Positions 35,856 through 46,082 of a DNA stretch of 64,000 bases are shown here, in pieces. This stretch comes from Microbulbifer bruguierae. Its GTDB lineage: Bacteria > Pseudomonadota > Gammaproteobacteria > Pseudomonadales > Cellvibrionaceae. Numbering within the stretch: position 1 is the first letter of the stretch; every line of letters begins with the position of its first letter. The position numbers and the translations under genes were made by a program. Location: positions 1,986,001 to 2,050,000 of the forward strand of contig NZ_CP118605.1 in assembly GCF_029869925.1 (NCBI RefSeq), given 5' to 3'. The notes under the pieces were generated by a model. That model did no database searches. It had not been told where the DNA came from and worked only from the letters and a program-made list of their open reading frames with translations.

Positions 35856-38800
35856 TCAGAACTTGTACTGCGCACCGATCAGATAGCGAGCATCCAGTTC
35901 CTGAGCAAACCAGACGTTGTTCTCGTCGCGAGCGAAGGTCTTCATACTCTCCTCGGTGAGGTTCAGGCCTTCAAACAGCACGGTGAAATTATCGGTCACT
36001 TCGTAGCTGATATTCACATCCAGCTGACCGTACTCATCCACATACACCGGGTTGTTGGACGCACCGCGGTTGACCTGGGACAGGAACTGATCACGCCAGT
36101 TGTACGCGAGGCGCGCGGACACACCGAAGTTTTCGTAGATCACCGCGAGGTTGGCACTATCGCTCAGGCCGAGCAGCGCAAACTGGGTATCTGCCGGATC
36201 TGCACCGTTGTCGTAGCCCACGTCACCACGCACGGTAGTCAGGTTCGCCTGCAGACCGAATCCGGTCTCCCCGAAGAAGTGCTGTGCCGCAAGCTCAAAG
36301 CCGTGAATCTTCGCTTCACGGTTATTCACCGGCACCGCCACGTCGAACATGAACAGCGGATCGCTGGAATCGGCGACCACATCGTATTCCGTGAGAATCT
36401 CATCGATATAGCCCTGTGGAAGGTTGCCATCCACCAGTTCGCTTTCGAACATGGTTTTGGCACTTTCAATACCAAAGTTGTCGATCAGCGCAGTCAAGGT
36501 AAACAGGTGCGCTTCACTGGCATCTACGCCCATCTCGTCCAAGGCCGCGAGGGCATCACCGGAACGGCTTCCCGCCGCGCCAGAGGTCGGGTCACGCAGG
36601 TCAAACAACGACTCACTGAACTTGCCGTCACCGATAAAGTTGGCAACGCGCTTCTCGTAGAAACCGGCGGATACATAGCTGCTGTCGCCGTAGTACCACT
36701 CCACAGACAGGTCGAAGTTGTCCGATTCCAGCGGCAGCAGACCCGGGTTACCGCGGCTACCACCGGGCACAGCGCCGAGCGCGATGGGACCGGACGGGTT
36801 GCTTGCGGTGGTCGATGCGAACAGGTGGCCGTAATCAGGACGGGCAATGGTTTTGCTGTAGGAAACCCGACCCTTCAGGTCCTGACGCAGGTCGATGGAG
36901 AAATCCAGGCTCGGCAGCAGGTTGTTGTACTTGCCACTGAGGCTCACCGGCATCTGTTCGCCAGTCAGTGTGCGGCCAAAGTCGTTGTCGGATTTCCAGA
37001 TGATGTTTTGGGGTACCGCCACCAGCGAAGTGGATTTGGTATCGGTTTCTTCAAAGCGAGTACCAATAACCAGTTGTGTGGGGAAGTTGCCCAGTTGACC
37101 TTCCAGGGTGAACTGGAAGTAGGCAGACAGAATGTCTTCCTCCACCATGTTGTATTCCCGGGTATCGATTTCGTCTTCCGACCAGGGCCCGGCAAGGGCC
37201 ATAAGCAATTCACCGGCGTTGCCGCGATAAGCGGTAAGACCTGCACTGCCCGGATTGTAGTCGTCAAACATGCAGGTCATGCAGAAGGCTTCCACCAGGT
37301 CCGCGGGAATGTCGGGGGTGCGGTTACCCCAACCACCCAGAGACTGGGTTGTCTGCATTTTCTGCTGGGTCATTTCGGAGCCGATGGAACTCAGGCCAAA
37401 GTCGATGCGCCCATTGTCGAACTCCCAGCTGCCGTCGAGGCTGAACTGATCGATCTGATGTTCCTGGCTGGAAGTCGCGGTGCGCGCAACAGACGTGGAC
37501 AGTTCATTCGCATCGATCTGGCCATTGCCATTGAAGTGATCGTCATTGAACACGATATCCGCTACCGGGAAGCCGCTGCTTACATCCAGGCTATGCGCAT
37601 CCACTACGAAGGCACCGATACCGAACAGGATAGAGCTGGTACCCAGCGGGCCATTCGGGTTGGACTCGGACTTGGAGGTATGGGCATCAAAGCTGAAGCT
37701 CAGATCATCCGAGGCATCCCACTCCGCATTAAAACCAAAGGACTGTAGTTCGTCTTCACTGGAGCGCAACTGCTGTTCGAAGCCCAGGTCTTTTACGTCA
37801 CCGGGAATGTCCTGGTACTGATACAGCGGCGTGGCGACGGTGGAGTTGCCGTCGAAGGTCATTTCACTGCGGATGGCGTTGAACCAGTTGCCCTGGTCGG
37901 TACGCTGTTCCAGCTGCTCGTTGTTCGCGTACAGCGCGTCGGCGGTCAGGGTCAGATCTTCGCGGGGCCGGAACTGCATGGTGAGCTGGGCGTTGGTGCG
38001 CTCGCGCTCATTACTGGAGACGTGGTAACGGCTGTCTTTGGGAATCGCAACCAGCTGATCGTCCGCCGGCGCATTGTTGATCACCGTATCGTTACCCACA
38101 AACTCGCTGGAACCGTCGTTGATGGAGGCACCGGTACGGATATCCCAGTCGTTGACGGTAGCACTGCGGGTACCACCATGGCGCTCCTGGTAGGAACCGA
38201 ACAGAGCCACACCGAAAGTTTCTTCTTCGTTGGTCCAGCTGAACAGACCCGAGGTTTCCGGGGTGAAGTCATCACCATCAAAGTTCACACCGGTGTCGTG
38301 CATGCCTTTCACACCCACGGACGCCTGGATACCCGGATTGTCCAACGGGCGCACGGTGTTGATATTTACGGTTGCACCGATGCCGCCGGTGGGGGATGAA
38401 GCGCGGCCGGTTTTGTACACCTCAAGGCCGGACACACCTTCAGAGGCGAGGTTTGAGAAGTCGAAGGAGCGGCCGGTGCCAGATTTCCAGTCGGAATCCT
38501 GGTCACCACCAACGGTGGTAACATTCGTCGTGGGCATCTGGCGTCCGTTCAGGGTCACCAGGTTGAAGCTGGGACCGAAGCCGCGCACGGTAATTTCAGA
38601 ACCTTCGCCATTCACCCGGTTGATGGACACACCGGAGATCCGCTGCAGGGATTCCGCCAGGTTGGTGTCGGGGAATTTGCCCATATCTTCGGCAGAGATG
38701 GCGTCAACCACACCGGCGGAGTCACGCTTGATATCCATGGCCCGTTCCATGGAAGCGCGGATACCGGTAACGGTAACCTCTTCCAGCGCGGCGCCTTCCT

Positions 38801-38879
38801 GGGCGAACAATTGCGGTGCGCAGGTCATGGAAGCAATGGCTGCTACCACGGCACCGGACAATTTTGTGCGTTTGAACAT
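35856..38879 (-). CDS. TonB-dependent outer-membrane receptor 1
   Basis: 1007 aa of the Xanthomonas/Caulobacter TonB-receptor group. Signal peptide (about 1-27, ...APQLFAQ), then a TonB-box-like stretch ALEEVTVTGIR and a plug domain with the family signature RISGVSINRVNGEGSEITVRGFG, FNLVTLNGRQMPT. The C-terminal beta barrel ends in ARYLIGAQYKF (terminal Phe). Probable importer of xylo- or glucurono-oligosaccharides across the outer membrane. Start ATG 38879 is chosen because AGAGGGAAA precedes it and it opens the signal peptide. A LacI-type operator lies upstream at 38987-39000. Confidence 0.9.
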   Translation of the reverse strand: MFKRTKLSGAVVAAIASMTCAPQLFAQEGAALEEVTVTGIRASMERAMDIKRDSAGVVDAISAEDMGKFPDTNLAESLQRISGVSINRVNGEGSEITVRGFGPSFNLVTLNGRQMPTTNVTTVGGDQDSDWKSGTGRSFDFSNLASEGVSGLEVYKTGRASSPTGGIGATVNINTVRPLDNPGIQASVGVKGMHDTGVNFDGDDFTPETSGLFSWTNEEETFGVALFGSYQERHGGTRSATVNDWDIRTGASINDGSSEFVGNDTVINNAPADDQLVAIPKDSRYHVSSNERERTNAQLTMQFRPREDLTLTADALYANNEQLEQRTDQGNWFNAIRSEMTFDGNSTVATPLYQYQDIPGDVKDLGFEQQLRSSEDELQSFGFNAEWDASDDLSFSFDAHTSKSESNPNGPLGTSSILFGIGAFVVDAHSLDVSSGFPVADIVFNDDHFNGNGQIDANELSTSVARTATSSQEHQIDQFSLDGSWEFDNGRIDFGLSSIGSEMTQQKMQTTQSLGGWGNRTPDIPADLVEAFCMTCMFDDYNPGSAGLTAYRGNAGELLMALAGPWSEDEIDTREYNMVEEDILSAYFQFTLEGQLGNFPTQLVIGTRFEETDTKSTSLVAVPQNIIWKSDNDFGRTLTGEQMPVSLSGKYNNLLPSLDFSIDLRQDLKGRVSYSKTIARPDYGHLFASTTASNPSGPIALGAVPGGSRGNPGLLPLESDNFDLSVEWYYGDSSYVSAGFYEKRVANFIGDGKFSESLFDLRDPTSGAAGSRSGDALAALDEMGVDASEAHLFTLTALIDNFGIESAKTMFESELVDGNLPQGYIDEILTEYDVVADSSDPLFMFDVAVPVNNREAKIHGFELAAQHFFGETGFGLQANLTTVRGDVGYDNGADPADTQFALLGLSDSANLAVIYENFGVSARLAYNWRDQFLSQVNRGASNNPVYVDEYGQLDVNISYEVTDNFTVLFEGLNLTEESMKTFARDENNVWFAQELDARYLIGAQYKF

Positions 38880-38986
38880 TTTGGATTTCCCTCTTCGCAT
38901 TTCGCCGCGGTCGCTATATCCCGACTGGATCGCTCCGGGAAGAACTTGGCGGCCATTTTTGGTTATTGTTTGATTTTCGATCTTTA

Positions 38987-39000
38987 TGGTACCGCTACCA
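38987..39000. promoter_or_regulatory. LacI-type operator upstream of receptor 1
   Basis: TGGTACCGCTACCA, near-perfect dyad (only the central bases break symmetry), 108 bases before the receptor start. Similar sites occur at 41523, 49423 and 49556. The remainder of the 38880-39208 gap shows nothing else. Confidence 0.6.
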
Positions 39001-39208
39001 TAATAGAGATACGCCTGCTGACTCGACGAGTCAAGCGGTTTAGTCCCTATCTATTTGGAGAGACGAGTGATTGGCGGGGATAGTCCCCCCTGAGGACAAA
39101 TAATCCTGCGAGAGAAGCGGAAACAGGTGACAGATGTGGCGACGCCAAGAGCGCCACCGCCAGAACAAATCAGAAAAACATGAAAAAAGAAGTGAGGAAA
39201 CGCCAGGC

Positions 39209-41395
39209 TCAGTGCCCCGGCGCCCAGGGAAATTGCTGCTGCTGGTAATACTCGAGGCTGTGCGACGGCTGTGCGCTACCGGCAGGTAATCTGCGCCCGG
39301 ATACCGACTGGAAATAGGCAACGGACGCATCCCGCCACCACTTTGCCTCCCGCGCCTGCACCGCCAGCAAGCGCGCGGTCTTGTCGAAGCGCTCGGGATC
39401 TATGTGGTTTTCCAGAGAGTGCCATTGATCCTGTAAGTTTTGCGCCGTGGCCACACCGCGATCGTAGCGGTACACCAGTTCCCCCCACAGGTCGCGCCCG
39501 GACGCCACAGGGTAGTCCCAGGGCAGATGGTGGAACCAGAGCAGCAGGTCATCCCCTACTCCGCTGCGGCTGGCAAAGCGCGCGGCCACCGGAGCCGCAT
39601 ACTGGGCAACGGCGTTGCTGCCATCCCCGGTGCGGTCAAAGCCGATGCCGTTGCGATCCGCGCGATGGTAGTAGGCCGGATTCCACTCCGGCCGCGCCAG
39701 ATCCGATACCCAGGGACCAGGGCCATAGTGGTGACCGGTGGCCATCAGGTGTGCGAGTCCCAGCGGCGTCATGTAATCCACGACCGCCTGGCGCGACGCC
39801 AGCATCATTTCCAATCCGATGTCGAGCAGCGTGGGATTGTTCGAGAAGGTAATTTTCAACCAATCCCGCGCCACTTCCTCCGCGCTCAGATCCGGGTTCC
39901 AGGCCATGCGCCCGAACACATACCAGTTGGCCTGATTAAAAGTGGAGCCGCTCCAGTCCCGGTCGCTGCCGATATTCGCCACCCCGGCGATGCCGGTGAG
40001 ACGGTGCCCGTACAGGCTGCCATCGACCACCCTGGTGACGGTGGAACCCGCGCCTCTGGCAAAGGTATCCGCCTTCAGCACTTCTTCGTACATGGGGCCC
40101 AAGTAGGCAAGATGGGATGCAAAACCGAGGTACTCCTTGGTGATCTGGAACTCCATCATCAATGGGGTTTTCGCCATGGCGCCAAACATAGGGTGGAAGG
40201 GTTCCCGCGGCTGGAAGTCGATGGGGCCGTTTTTCACCTGCACGATGACGTTGTCATCAAACTGACCATCCAGCGGCACAAAGTCGCTGTAAGCCTGCTT
40301 GGCGCGGTCCTCCGGATTGTCCTGCTGATAGACGAACGCCCGCCACATCACCACACCGCCGCGGGGCTTCAGTGCTCGAGCCAGCAGATTCGCGCCCTCG
40401 GCGTGGGAGCGCCCGTAATCCTGTGGGCCCGGCTGCCCCTCGGAATTGGCCTTTACCAGAAAACCACCGAAATCAGGGATCAGGCGGTAAATCTCATCCG
40501 CTTTGCCTTGCCACCAACGCTGCACCTCAGGATCTTTCGGATCTGCCGTTGTCAGCCCGCCAATTTCCACCGGCGCACTGAAACGCGCGGACAGGTACAC
40601 CCGGATACCGTAAGGCCGGAATACCTCTGCCAGGGCCGCGGCCTTGGCGAGATAGCGCGGGGTCAGGCTGTCGGCACTGGCATTCACGTTGTTCAGCACC
40701 GTGCCATTGATGCCGATGGCGGCGTTGGCGCGGGCGTAGTCGGTGTAACGGGGATCGAGAACATCCGGCAGGTTCCACCAGTCCCAGATGGACTGGCCCG
40801 CGTAGCCGCGCTCCACGGTACGGTCGAGATTGTCCCAGTGGTTCAGCAGGCGCAGGCCGATGCGCGGCTGGCCGGAAATATCGACTTCCGCGATAGATGT
40901 GCGGGTCTGCAAAAGTCGCAGGAAGTGAAAACCGCCGTACAGCAATCCCCGTTCGGAATTGGCGGTGATCACCGTTCCCTGGTGGCCGCGAATCTTCACA
41001 GACCGAATCAGATAGCCCTCATCCCCCAGGCCCTTAAGCGGAAGTTTTTCCGCGCGTACCAGAGGCGACGATTGCGGTGTTGCCACCAGTACAAAGCCGT
41101 CGCCGCGAATATGCTCTGAAACTGCAGGCGCCCGCTCCAGCAAACCGCCGACACCGCGCACAAGTTCACTGGCAATGGTATTCAGGGCCGGTGACTGCTC
41201 GCGCCCGGGAATGAGCAGCTGGCGCAACTGCGGTCGGTACTGATGCCGGGTTTCCTGTTCCAGCGGCTGGTAGCGCAGCCACAGGTCGTAGCCGTCTTCC
41301 GCTTTTGCGGCAGCTGCCGCAAACAGGAAGGCGGAGAATAGGAGGACCGAGAACGGCAGCAGGGTTCTGGGCGGAAAAAACGCATCGCTATGCAT
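39209..41395 (-). CDS. aguA: Alpha-glucuronidase GH67
   Basis: 728 aa, GH67, which removes 4-O-methyl-D-glucuronic acid from the non-reducing end of xylo-oligosaccharides. Signal peptide ending ...AAAAAKAED, so periplasmic, where imported oligosaccharides are trimmed. Family sequence is continuous: SERGLLYGGFHFLRLLQT, the GLRLLNHWDNLD region, EYARANAAIGINGT-type segment, DFGGFLVKANSEGQPGPQDYGR (catalytic-region acidic residues) and PLMMEFQITKEYLG. Full length for the family. Divergent to manD across an operator-bearing promoter region. The product glucuronate feeds the mannonate pathway. Confidence 0.92.
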   Translation of the reverse strand: MHSDAFFPPRTLLPFSVLLFSAFLFAAAAAKAEDGYDLWLRYQPLEQETRHQYRPQLRQLLIPGREQSPALNTIASELVRGVGGLLERAPAVSEHIRGDGFVLVATPQSSPLVRAEKLPLKGLGDEGYLIRSVKIRGHQGTVITANSERGLLYGGFHFLRLLQTRTSIAEVDISGQPRIGLRLLNHWDNLDRTVERGYAGQSIWDWWNLPDVLDPRYTDYARANAAIGINGTVLNNVNASADSLTPRYLAKAAALAEVFRPYGIRVYLSARFSAPVEIGGLTTADPKDPEVQRWWQGKADEIYRLIPDFGGFLVKANSEGQPGPQDYGRSHAEGANLLARALKPRGGVVMWRAFVYQQDNPEDRAKQAYSDFVPLDGQFDDNVIVQVKNGPIDFQPREPFHPMFGAMAKTPLMMEFQITKEYLGFASHLAYLGPMYEEVLKADTFARGAGSTVTRVVDGSLYGHRLTGIAGVANIGSDRDWSGSTFNQANWYVFGRMAWNPDLSAEEVARDWLKITFSNNPTLLDIGLEMMLASRQAVVDYMTPLGLAHLMATGHHYGPGPWVSDLARPEWNPAYYHRADRNGIGFDRTGDGSNAVAQYAAPVAARFASRSGVGDDLLLWFHHLPWDYPVASGRDLWGELVYRYDRGVATAQNLQDQWHSLENHIDPERFDKTARLLAVQAREAKWWRDASVAYFQSVSGRRLPAGSAQPSHSLEYYQQQQFPWAPGH

Positions 41396-41522
41396 GGTGA
41401 CCTCGAGGGCTTTTTATTATTTCTGATACGGAATCTGTAGCCGCGGGACTTTCTTGTATCTTTCTTTGATCTTTCGCGGATCTTTATTGGGACTTTCTTT
41501 ACGCCGGCTCCCGAGGCTAAAA

Positions 41523-41536
41523 TGGTAGCGCTATCA
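41523..41536. promoter_or_regulatory. LacI-type operator between GH67 and manD genes
   Basis: TGGTAGCGCTATCA, a dyad with a single mismatch, central in the 233-base divergent promoter region. It could control both genes at once. Confidence 0.65.
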
Positions 41537-41628
41537 AAACAAGACCATAACACAGATTTTCACCCCGATTGGCAAGTTGAAATAACTTCCGGCTAAATCA
41601 TGCGCTAGCGGCGTAGAGGGAGTACCGC

Positions 41629-42840
41629 ATGCTGAATATCAAATCCGCCCGGGTCATCACCAGCTCCCCCGGACGCAATTTCGTTACCCTGAAAATTGAA
41701 ACCGAAGACGGCACTTACGGTGTCGGCGATGCCACGCTCAACGGCCGCGAGCTGGCGGTCGCGAGTTATCTTGAAGACCACATTGTTCCCTGCCTGCTTG
41801 GCCGCGATGCCCATCAGATCGAGGATATCTGGCAGTACCTGTACAAGGGCGCCTACTGGCGTCGCGGGCCTGTAACCATGTCGGCAATTGCCGCGGTGGA
41901 TATGGCATTGTGGGATATCAAGGCGAAGGTGGCCGGCCTGCCGTTGTATCAATTACTGGGCGGCGCCTGCCGCAAGGGCAACCTGGTGTACGCCCACGCC
42001 AATGGCGAAAGCATTGCCGAAACCATTGCCGAGGCAAAAAAATATATTGCCCAGGGATACCGCGCGGTGCGCCTGCAGTGCGGAGTGCCGGGGCTGGGCT
42101 CCACCTATGGCGTGAGTAAAGACAAGACCCGCTACGAGCCCGCCGACGCAGACCTGCCCTCGGAAAATATCTGGTCCACGGAAAAGTATCTGCGCGTCGT
42201 ACCGGAGCTGTTTGCCGCAGCGCGGGAAGAGCTGGGTTGGGATATCCACCTGCTGCACGATGCTCACCACCGCATGTCTCCTATTGAGGCCGCGCGCCTG
42301 GCGAAAGACCTGGAGCCCTACCGCCTGTTCTGGCTGGAAGACGCAGTACCGGCAGAAAACCAGGCCAACTTCCGCCTGATCCGCCAACACAGCACCACGC
42401 CGCTGGCGGTGGGGGAAGTATTCAACAGTATCTGGGACTGCAAACAACTGATCGAAGAACAACTGATCGACTATATCCGCGCCACCGTAGTACACGCCGG
42501 CGGCATCACCCACCTGCGCCGTATCGCCAATCTGGCGGCGCTGTACAACGTGCGCACCGGCTGCCACGGCGCCACCGACCTGTCGCCAGTTACCATGGCG
42601 GCGGCGTTGCATTTCGGCCTGTCGATTCCGAATTTCGGCATTCAGGAATATATGCACCACACCGATGAAACCAACGCCGTATTTCCTCACAGCTACACCT
42701 TCAGCGATGGCTACCTGCACCCGGGAGAAAAATCGGGACTGGGAGTGGATATTGACGAGGAAGCGGCCAAGGATTTTCCCTACCAGCGCGCCTTTTTGCC
42801 GGTGAACCGGCTGGAAGATGGCGGCATGCACGACTGGTAA
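41629..42840 (+). CDS. manD: D-mannonate dehydratase, enolase superfamily (ManD)
   Basis: 403 aa. Converts D-mannonate to 2-keto-3-deoxygluconate, the dehydration step of glucuronate catabolism. Enolase-superfamily features are complete: capping domain [27 protein letters not shown], metal ligands in LLHDAHHR (Asp), FWLEDAVP (Glu) and VGEVF (Glu), CHGATDLSP and the C-terminal [18 protein letters not shown]. It lies beside GH67, whose product it would process after isomerase and reductase steps not encoded in this window. Start ATG 41629 after GGGAGTACCGC. Confidence 0.9.
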   Translation: MLNIKSARVITSSPGRNFVTLKIETEDGTYGVGDATLNGRELAVASYLEDHIVPCLLGRDAHQIEDIWQYLYKGAYWRRGPVTMSAIAAVDMALWDIKAKVAGLPLYQLLGGACRKGNLVYAHANGESIAETIAEAKKYIAQGYRAVRLQCGVPGLGSTYGVSKDKTRYEPADADLPSENIWSTEKYLRVVPELFAAAREELGWDIHLLHDAHHRMSPIEAARLAKDLEPYRLFWLEDAVPAENQANFRLIRQHSTTPLAVGEVFNSIWDCKQLIEEQLIDYIRATVVHAGGITHLRRIANLAALYNVRTGCHGATDLSPVTMAAALHFGLSIPNFGIQEYMHHTDETNAVFPHSYTFSDGYLHPGEKSGLGVDIDEEAAKDFPYQRAFLPVNRLEDGGMHDW

Positions 42841-42862
42841 TAAGAACGGGATACGGATAATA

Positions 42863-42892
42863 AAAAAGCCAGCGGAAATCCGCTGGCTTTTT
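42863..42892. terminator. Bidirectional intrinsic terminator
   Basis: AAAAAGCCAGCGG-AAAT-CCGCTGGCTTTTT between the convergent manD and AA10 genes. T-runs on both strands make it a good terminator in either direction. Confidence 0.85.
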
Positions 42893-42918
42893 CCGTTACT
42901 GCGGCTTACGTCAAAAAA

Positions 42919-44124
42919 TCATTCACACACATTACCGGTCACTACCGGCACTTCGGCACTGCTGCCGCCCTTGTTACCCTGCATACCAAAGCTCACGGTC
43001 TGGCCCACACCAATGGTGTCGTTCCATCCCATACTGGTAGCACTAAAGGGCCCCATGCCATTCACCACCGCATTCCAGGTGTTCACCAGCTGGGTTCCAT
43101 CGCTGTAACCCCACTCAACTTGCCAACCACTCAGGGCTTCACTGCCGGTGTTGGTCAGGCGCACTTCTGCGGTAAAGCCGGTATTCCATTCATTCGACAC
43201 CACATACTCACAGTTCGCGCCGGTACCCGCGGTACCACCGGAGCTGGAGCTGGAACTGGATGAGCCACCGCTACTGGAAGAACTGCTGCTGCCGCCAGAC
43301 GAACTGGATGAGCTGGAGGAAGAGCCGCCAGAAGAACTGGATGAACTACTGGAAGAAGAGCCACCGGAAGAGGAGCTACTGCTGGAGGACGAAGAACTGC
43401 TGCTGGATGAAGATGACGAACCACCCCCGGAACCACCCCCCGAACCACTACCGTCAAACTCCACATCCACACAGCTGTGGAAACGCTCCCAGGTGTAGTA
43501 ATTGCGCCCCCACTCACCGTAGATAATATGCCGCCCTTCCCGCTCCGGTACCTCACAGGTGGTGTGGAACAGGTTGTTGGCTTTTTCCGCCACCACGAGC
43601 GGGTTGCCGGTGGGATCTTTGTCATCGTATTTCAGGACACAGAAGGCTTCGTCGTCAAAGTCATCCCAGGTAAGCGTCCCCCCCACCTGGTAATCGAAGC
43701 CTTCCTTGGTGATCCAGTAGCGGAATTCTTCGGTATCGTCCCAGTGGGGCCCCCAACTTATGTTCCAGGTGAGGGTCTGGGTACCGCCATTCATGGGGCT
43801 GGTGGGCCAGTCCAGCTGATAGTCCCAGGGCGTCGGGCCGCCGTTCCAGGTTTCACTGTCGAAGCCGCACACATTGGTGCTGTCTGCCTGCGCGTGGCCC
43901 TGGGCGTGGGTGAGCACGCTCATGAACTGGTAGCCGCCACTGAAATCGATTGCCGCAGCTTCCACACAAGCGGGGGTGGTGGCCTGATCGGGTTTTTCAT
44001 TCAGGCCGCAGTGCGCATTGCGCGCCGGCGGCTCGACGATCAGGCCGTGGCCGAAGGCACCGCCCGCCACCAGCGCAAGCGCCAGTGCGGTCAGGCCGTT
44101 ACGATAAAACGGGTTTCTCATCAT
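42919..44124 (-). CDS. AA10 lytic polysaccharide monooxygenase with Ser linker and CBM2
   Basis: 401 aa, secreted. Signal peptide 1-25, so mature His26 becomes the N-terminal copper-binding histidine; a second ligand is probably His73 in SVLTHAQGH. The AA10 domain (about 26-225) ends with YTWERFHSCVDVEF. A long poly-serine linker with Gly spacers (about 226-300) leads to a C-terminal family 2 carbohydrate-binding module (CEYVVSNEWNTGF...VEWGYSDGTQLVNTWNA). It oxidatively cuts crystalline cellulose or chitin; cellulose is more likely in this xylan/GH9 context (inferred). Convergent with manD across the bidirectional terminator. Confidence 0.9.
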   Translation of the reverse strand: MMRNPFYRNGLTALALALVAGGAFGHGLIVEPPARNAHCGLNEKPDQATTPACVEAAAIDFSGGYQFMSVLTHAQGHAQADSTNVCGFDSETWNGGPTPWDYQLDWPTSPMNGGTQTLTWNISWGPHWDDTEEFRYWITKEGFDYQVGGTLTWDDFDDEAFCVLKYDDKDPTGNPLVVAEKANNLFHTTCEVPEREGRHIIYGEWGRNYYTWERFHSCVDVEFDGSGSGGGSGGGSSSSSSSSSSSSSSSSSSGGSSSSSSSSSSGGSSSSSSSSSGGSSSSSSSGGSSSSSSSSGGTAGTGANCEYVVSNEWNTGFTAEVRLTNTGSEALSGWQVEWGYSDGTQLVNTWNAVVNGMGPFSATSMGWNDTIGVGQTVSFGMQGNKGGSSAEVPVVTGNVCE

Positions 44125-44360
44125 CGCGTCCTCTTTTTCTACCTTTTATGGGTTTACTGCTGAAGACGGGACGGGCCAGGTTCGGGCATAACACCCACCT
44201 GGCTGCGACAAAGTGTCACACTGTGGATAAAGTCAAATTAGTGGGGTGAATAAGACGCAGCAGATACTAGAAAAGAACCCGCGGCTTTGGGCGAAGGTGT
44301 CGTGACAGGGTACAAACTTATGAGACCTTCACCGCCACAAAACTAGAACGAAGAATCGGA

Positions 44361-45869
44361 CTAAGCGCTGGATTCGCAGTGACGAGCAATAAACTGCTTG
44401 TGCGCAGGCATCGCCTCCACCGAGCGCTCAATCACGGATTTTATTTCCCGCATTCTTCCGGCAAACATCTCTTCCGGCATGGCATCCACCAGGGGGTGGT
44501 AGCCGCGCGGAGTTATCCCCTGCCCCAGCATCACTTCCATCCAGCTCAATTCATTGAACAGTTCGCTGTTGGCGCGGACGATACGGCCGCTTGCGCGGAA
44601 CTGCTCGATTTTCTGTGCGAGTGTATCGGGGATCTCCATGGTGCGGCAGTAATTCCAGAAGGCGCTGTCATCGCGCGCGGTAGCGCGGTAGTGCAGGATC
44701 AGAAAATCGCGGATGCGGTCCATTTCGAAATGGGTCTGGCGGTTGTACTCGTCGATGTCGACCTGGTCGAAATGGCGACTGGGAAACAGGCTCAGCAGGC
44801 GGGCGATGGCAGATTGCACCAGATGGATGCTGGTGGATTCCAGCGGTTCCATAAAACCACTGGCGAGACCGAGTGCCACACAATTCTTGTGCCAGAAGCT
44901 GTTGCGTTTGCCCGTGGTGAAACGCAACAGTTTTGGGTCCGCCAGAGGCGCGCCGTCGATATTCTGCATAAGAATATCCTGGGCCTCTCCTTCGCCCATA
45001 AACCGGCTGCTGAACACGTGGCCGTTACCGATGCGGTGCTGCAACGGAATACGCCACTGCCAGCCTGCCTCGCGCGCCGTAGAGCGGGTGTAGGGAATCG
45101 GGTTTTCGTCGCCAGTGCAGGGCACCGCCCAGGCGCGGTCGCATGGCAGCCAGTGGCGCCAGTCTTCGTAGCCGACCCCCAAAGCCTCACCGATCAGCAG
45201 TGCGCGAAAGCCGGAGCAATCGATAAACAGGTCACCTTCGATGGTGCGCCCGTCGTCCAGCTGTAGTGCGCGGATAAATCCGCTGTCCTGGTGCAGCTGC
45301 GTTTTTGTCACCACCCCTTCCGTACGAATCACCCCACGCTGCTGCGCATAATCCCGCAGAAAGCGCGCATAAAGGGCGGCATCGAAATGGAACGCATAGG
45401 TAATATTCGACAACGGCGAGTTGCCGGCATCGATGGAGCGCATAAAACGCCCCTGTAAAGCCGCCAGCGCAGTCAACGTATATTCGCCGATGTCAGCGCT
45501 GCCGCCGCGGAGATGCTCTTTCAACCAGTAGTGGTAAAACGGAATGCCCTCCATATCCTTGCCCACCTCACCGAAGGCGTGAATATAGGCATCGCCTTTT
45601 CGCCCCCAGTCCACAAACTGGATTCCCAGCTTGAAGGTGCCGGAGGTTTTGCGCAGGAACTCGTCTTCGTCGAGCCCCAGCATATGGTTGAACACCTGAA
45701 TCTGAGGGATGGTGGCCTCACCCACACCGACGGTGCCGATACTTTCCGACTCCACCAGTTCGATTTCACAGAAGCGGTTTTTCAGCACTTTGGACAGCGC
45801 TGCGGCCGCCATCCAGCCAGCGGTACCACCGCCGACGATGACAATTCTCTGGATATTATTATTGTTCAT
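44361..45869 (-). CDS. Tryptophan-halogenase family flavoprotein 2
   Basis: 502 aa, paralogue of the protein at 32346-33875. FAD motif IVIVGGGTAGWMAAAALS, GVGEAT, lysine near 80 in FKLGIQF, WQWRIP and SGFMEPLESTSIHL are conserved. It lies 213 bases behind receptor 2 on the same strand, again as the receptor's downstream neighbour, but here without SapC or cupin partners. Start ATG 45869 with GGTGAGAAG upstream. Confidence 0.85.
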   Translation of the reverse strand: MNNNNIQRIVIVGGGTAGWMAAAALSKVLKNRFCEIELVESESIGTVGVGEATIPQIQVFNHMLGLDEDEFLRKTSGTFKLGIQFVDWGRKGDAYIHAFGEVGKDMEGIPFYHYWLKEHLRGGSADIGEYTLTALAALQGRFMRSIDAGNSPLSNITYAFHFDAALYARFLRDYAQQRGVIRTEGVVTKTQLHQDSGFIRALQLDDGRTIEGDLFIDCSGFRALLIGEALGVGYEDWRHWLPCDRAWAVPCTGDENPIPYTRSTAREAGWQWRIPLQHRIGNGHVFSSRFMGEGEAQDILMQNIDGAPLADPKLLRFTTGKRNSFWHKNCVALGLASGFMEPLESTSIHLVQSAIARLLSLFPSRHFDQVDIDEYNRQTHFEMDRIRDFLILHYRATARDDSAFWNYCRTMEIPDTLAQKIEQFRASGRIVRANSELFNELSWMEVMLGQGITPRGYHPLVDAMPEEMFAGRMREIKSVIERSVEAMPAHKQFIARHCESSA

Positions 45870-46007
45870 TCTTCTCACCCGGTTTTACTGCACGGCGTGC
45901 TCACAACATTACCGCCCGCCACAGCAACCTGCAATCGGAATACGGCAGCGATACCGGCAGACGTGTCAGCCTTACCTGCATCTGGTGTTTCGCTTGTAAG
46001 ACCGGCA

Positions 46008-46037
46008 TAAAAAAAGACGCACTGCTTGCACAGTGCG
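46008..46037 (-). terminator. Intrinsic terminator behind TonB receptor 2
   Basis: Minus strand: CGCACTG-TGCAAG-CAGTGCG, then TC and seven T's (stem 46018-46037). Immediately after the receptor stop (46083) and before the halogenase-like gene. Confidence 0.8.
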
Positions 46038-46082
46038 CCGACGAGAAAGCACTACTATTCCAGCGGAATTTTGTGCGGAAGA

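Noticed and set aside
35829-37748. 639-codon plus-strand open frame opposite TonB receptor 1
   Set aside because: Antisense to a clear receptor gene; composition and sequence show no protein family.
43220-43450. Repetitive DNA as a mobile or satellite repeat
   Set aside because: Fully explained by the poly-serine linker codons of the AA10 gene.
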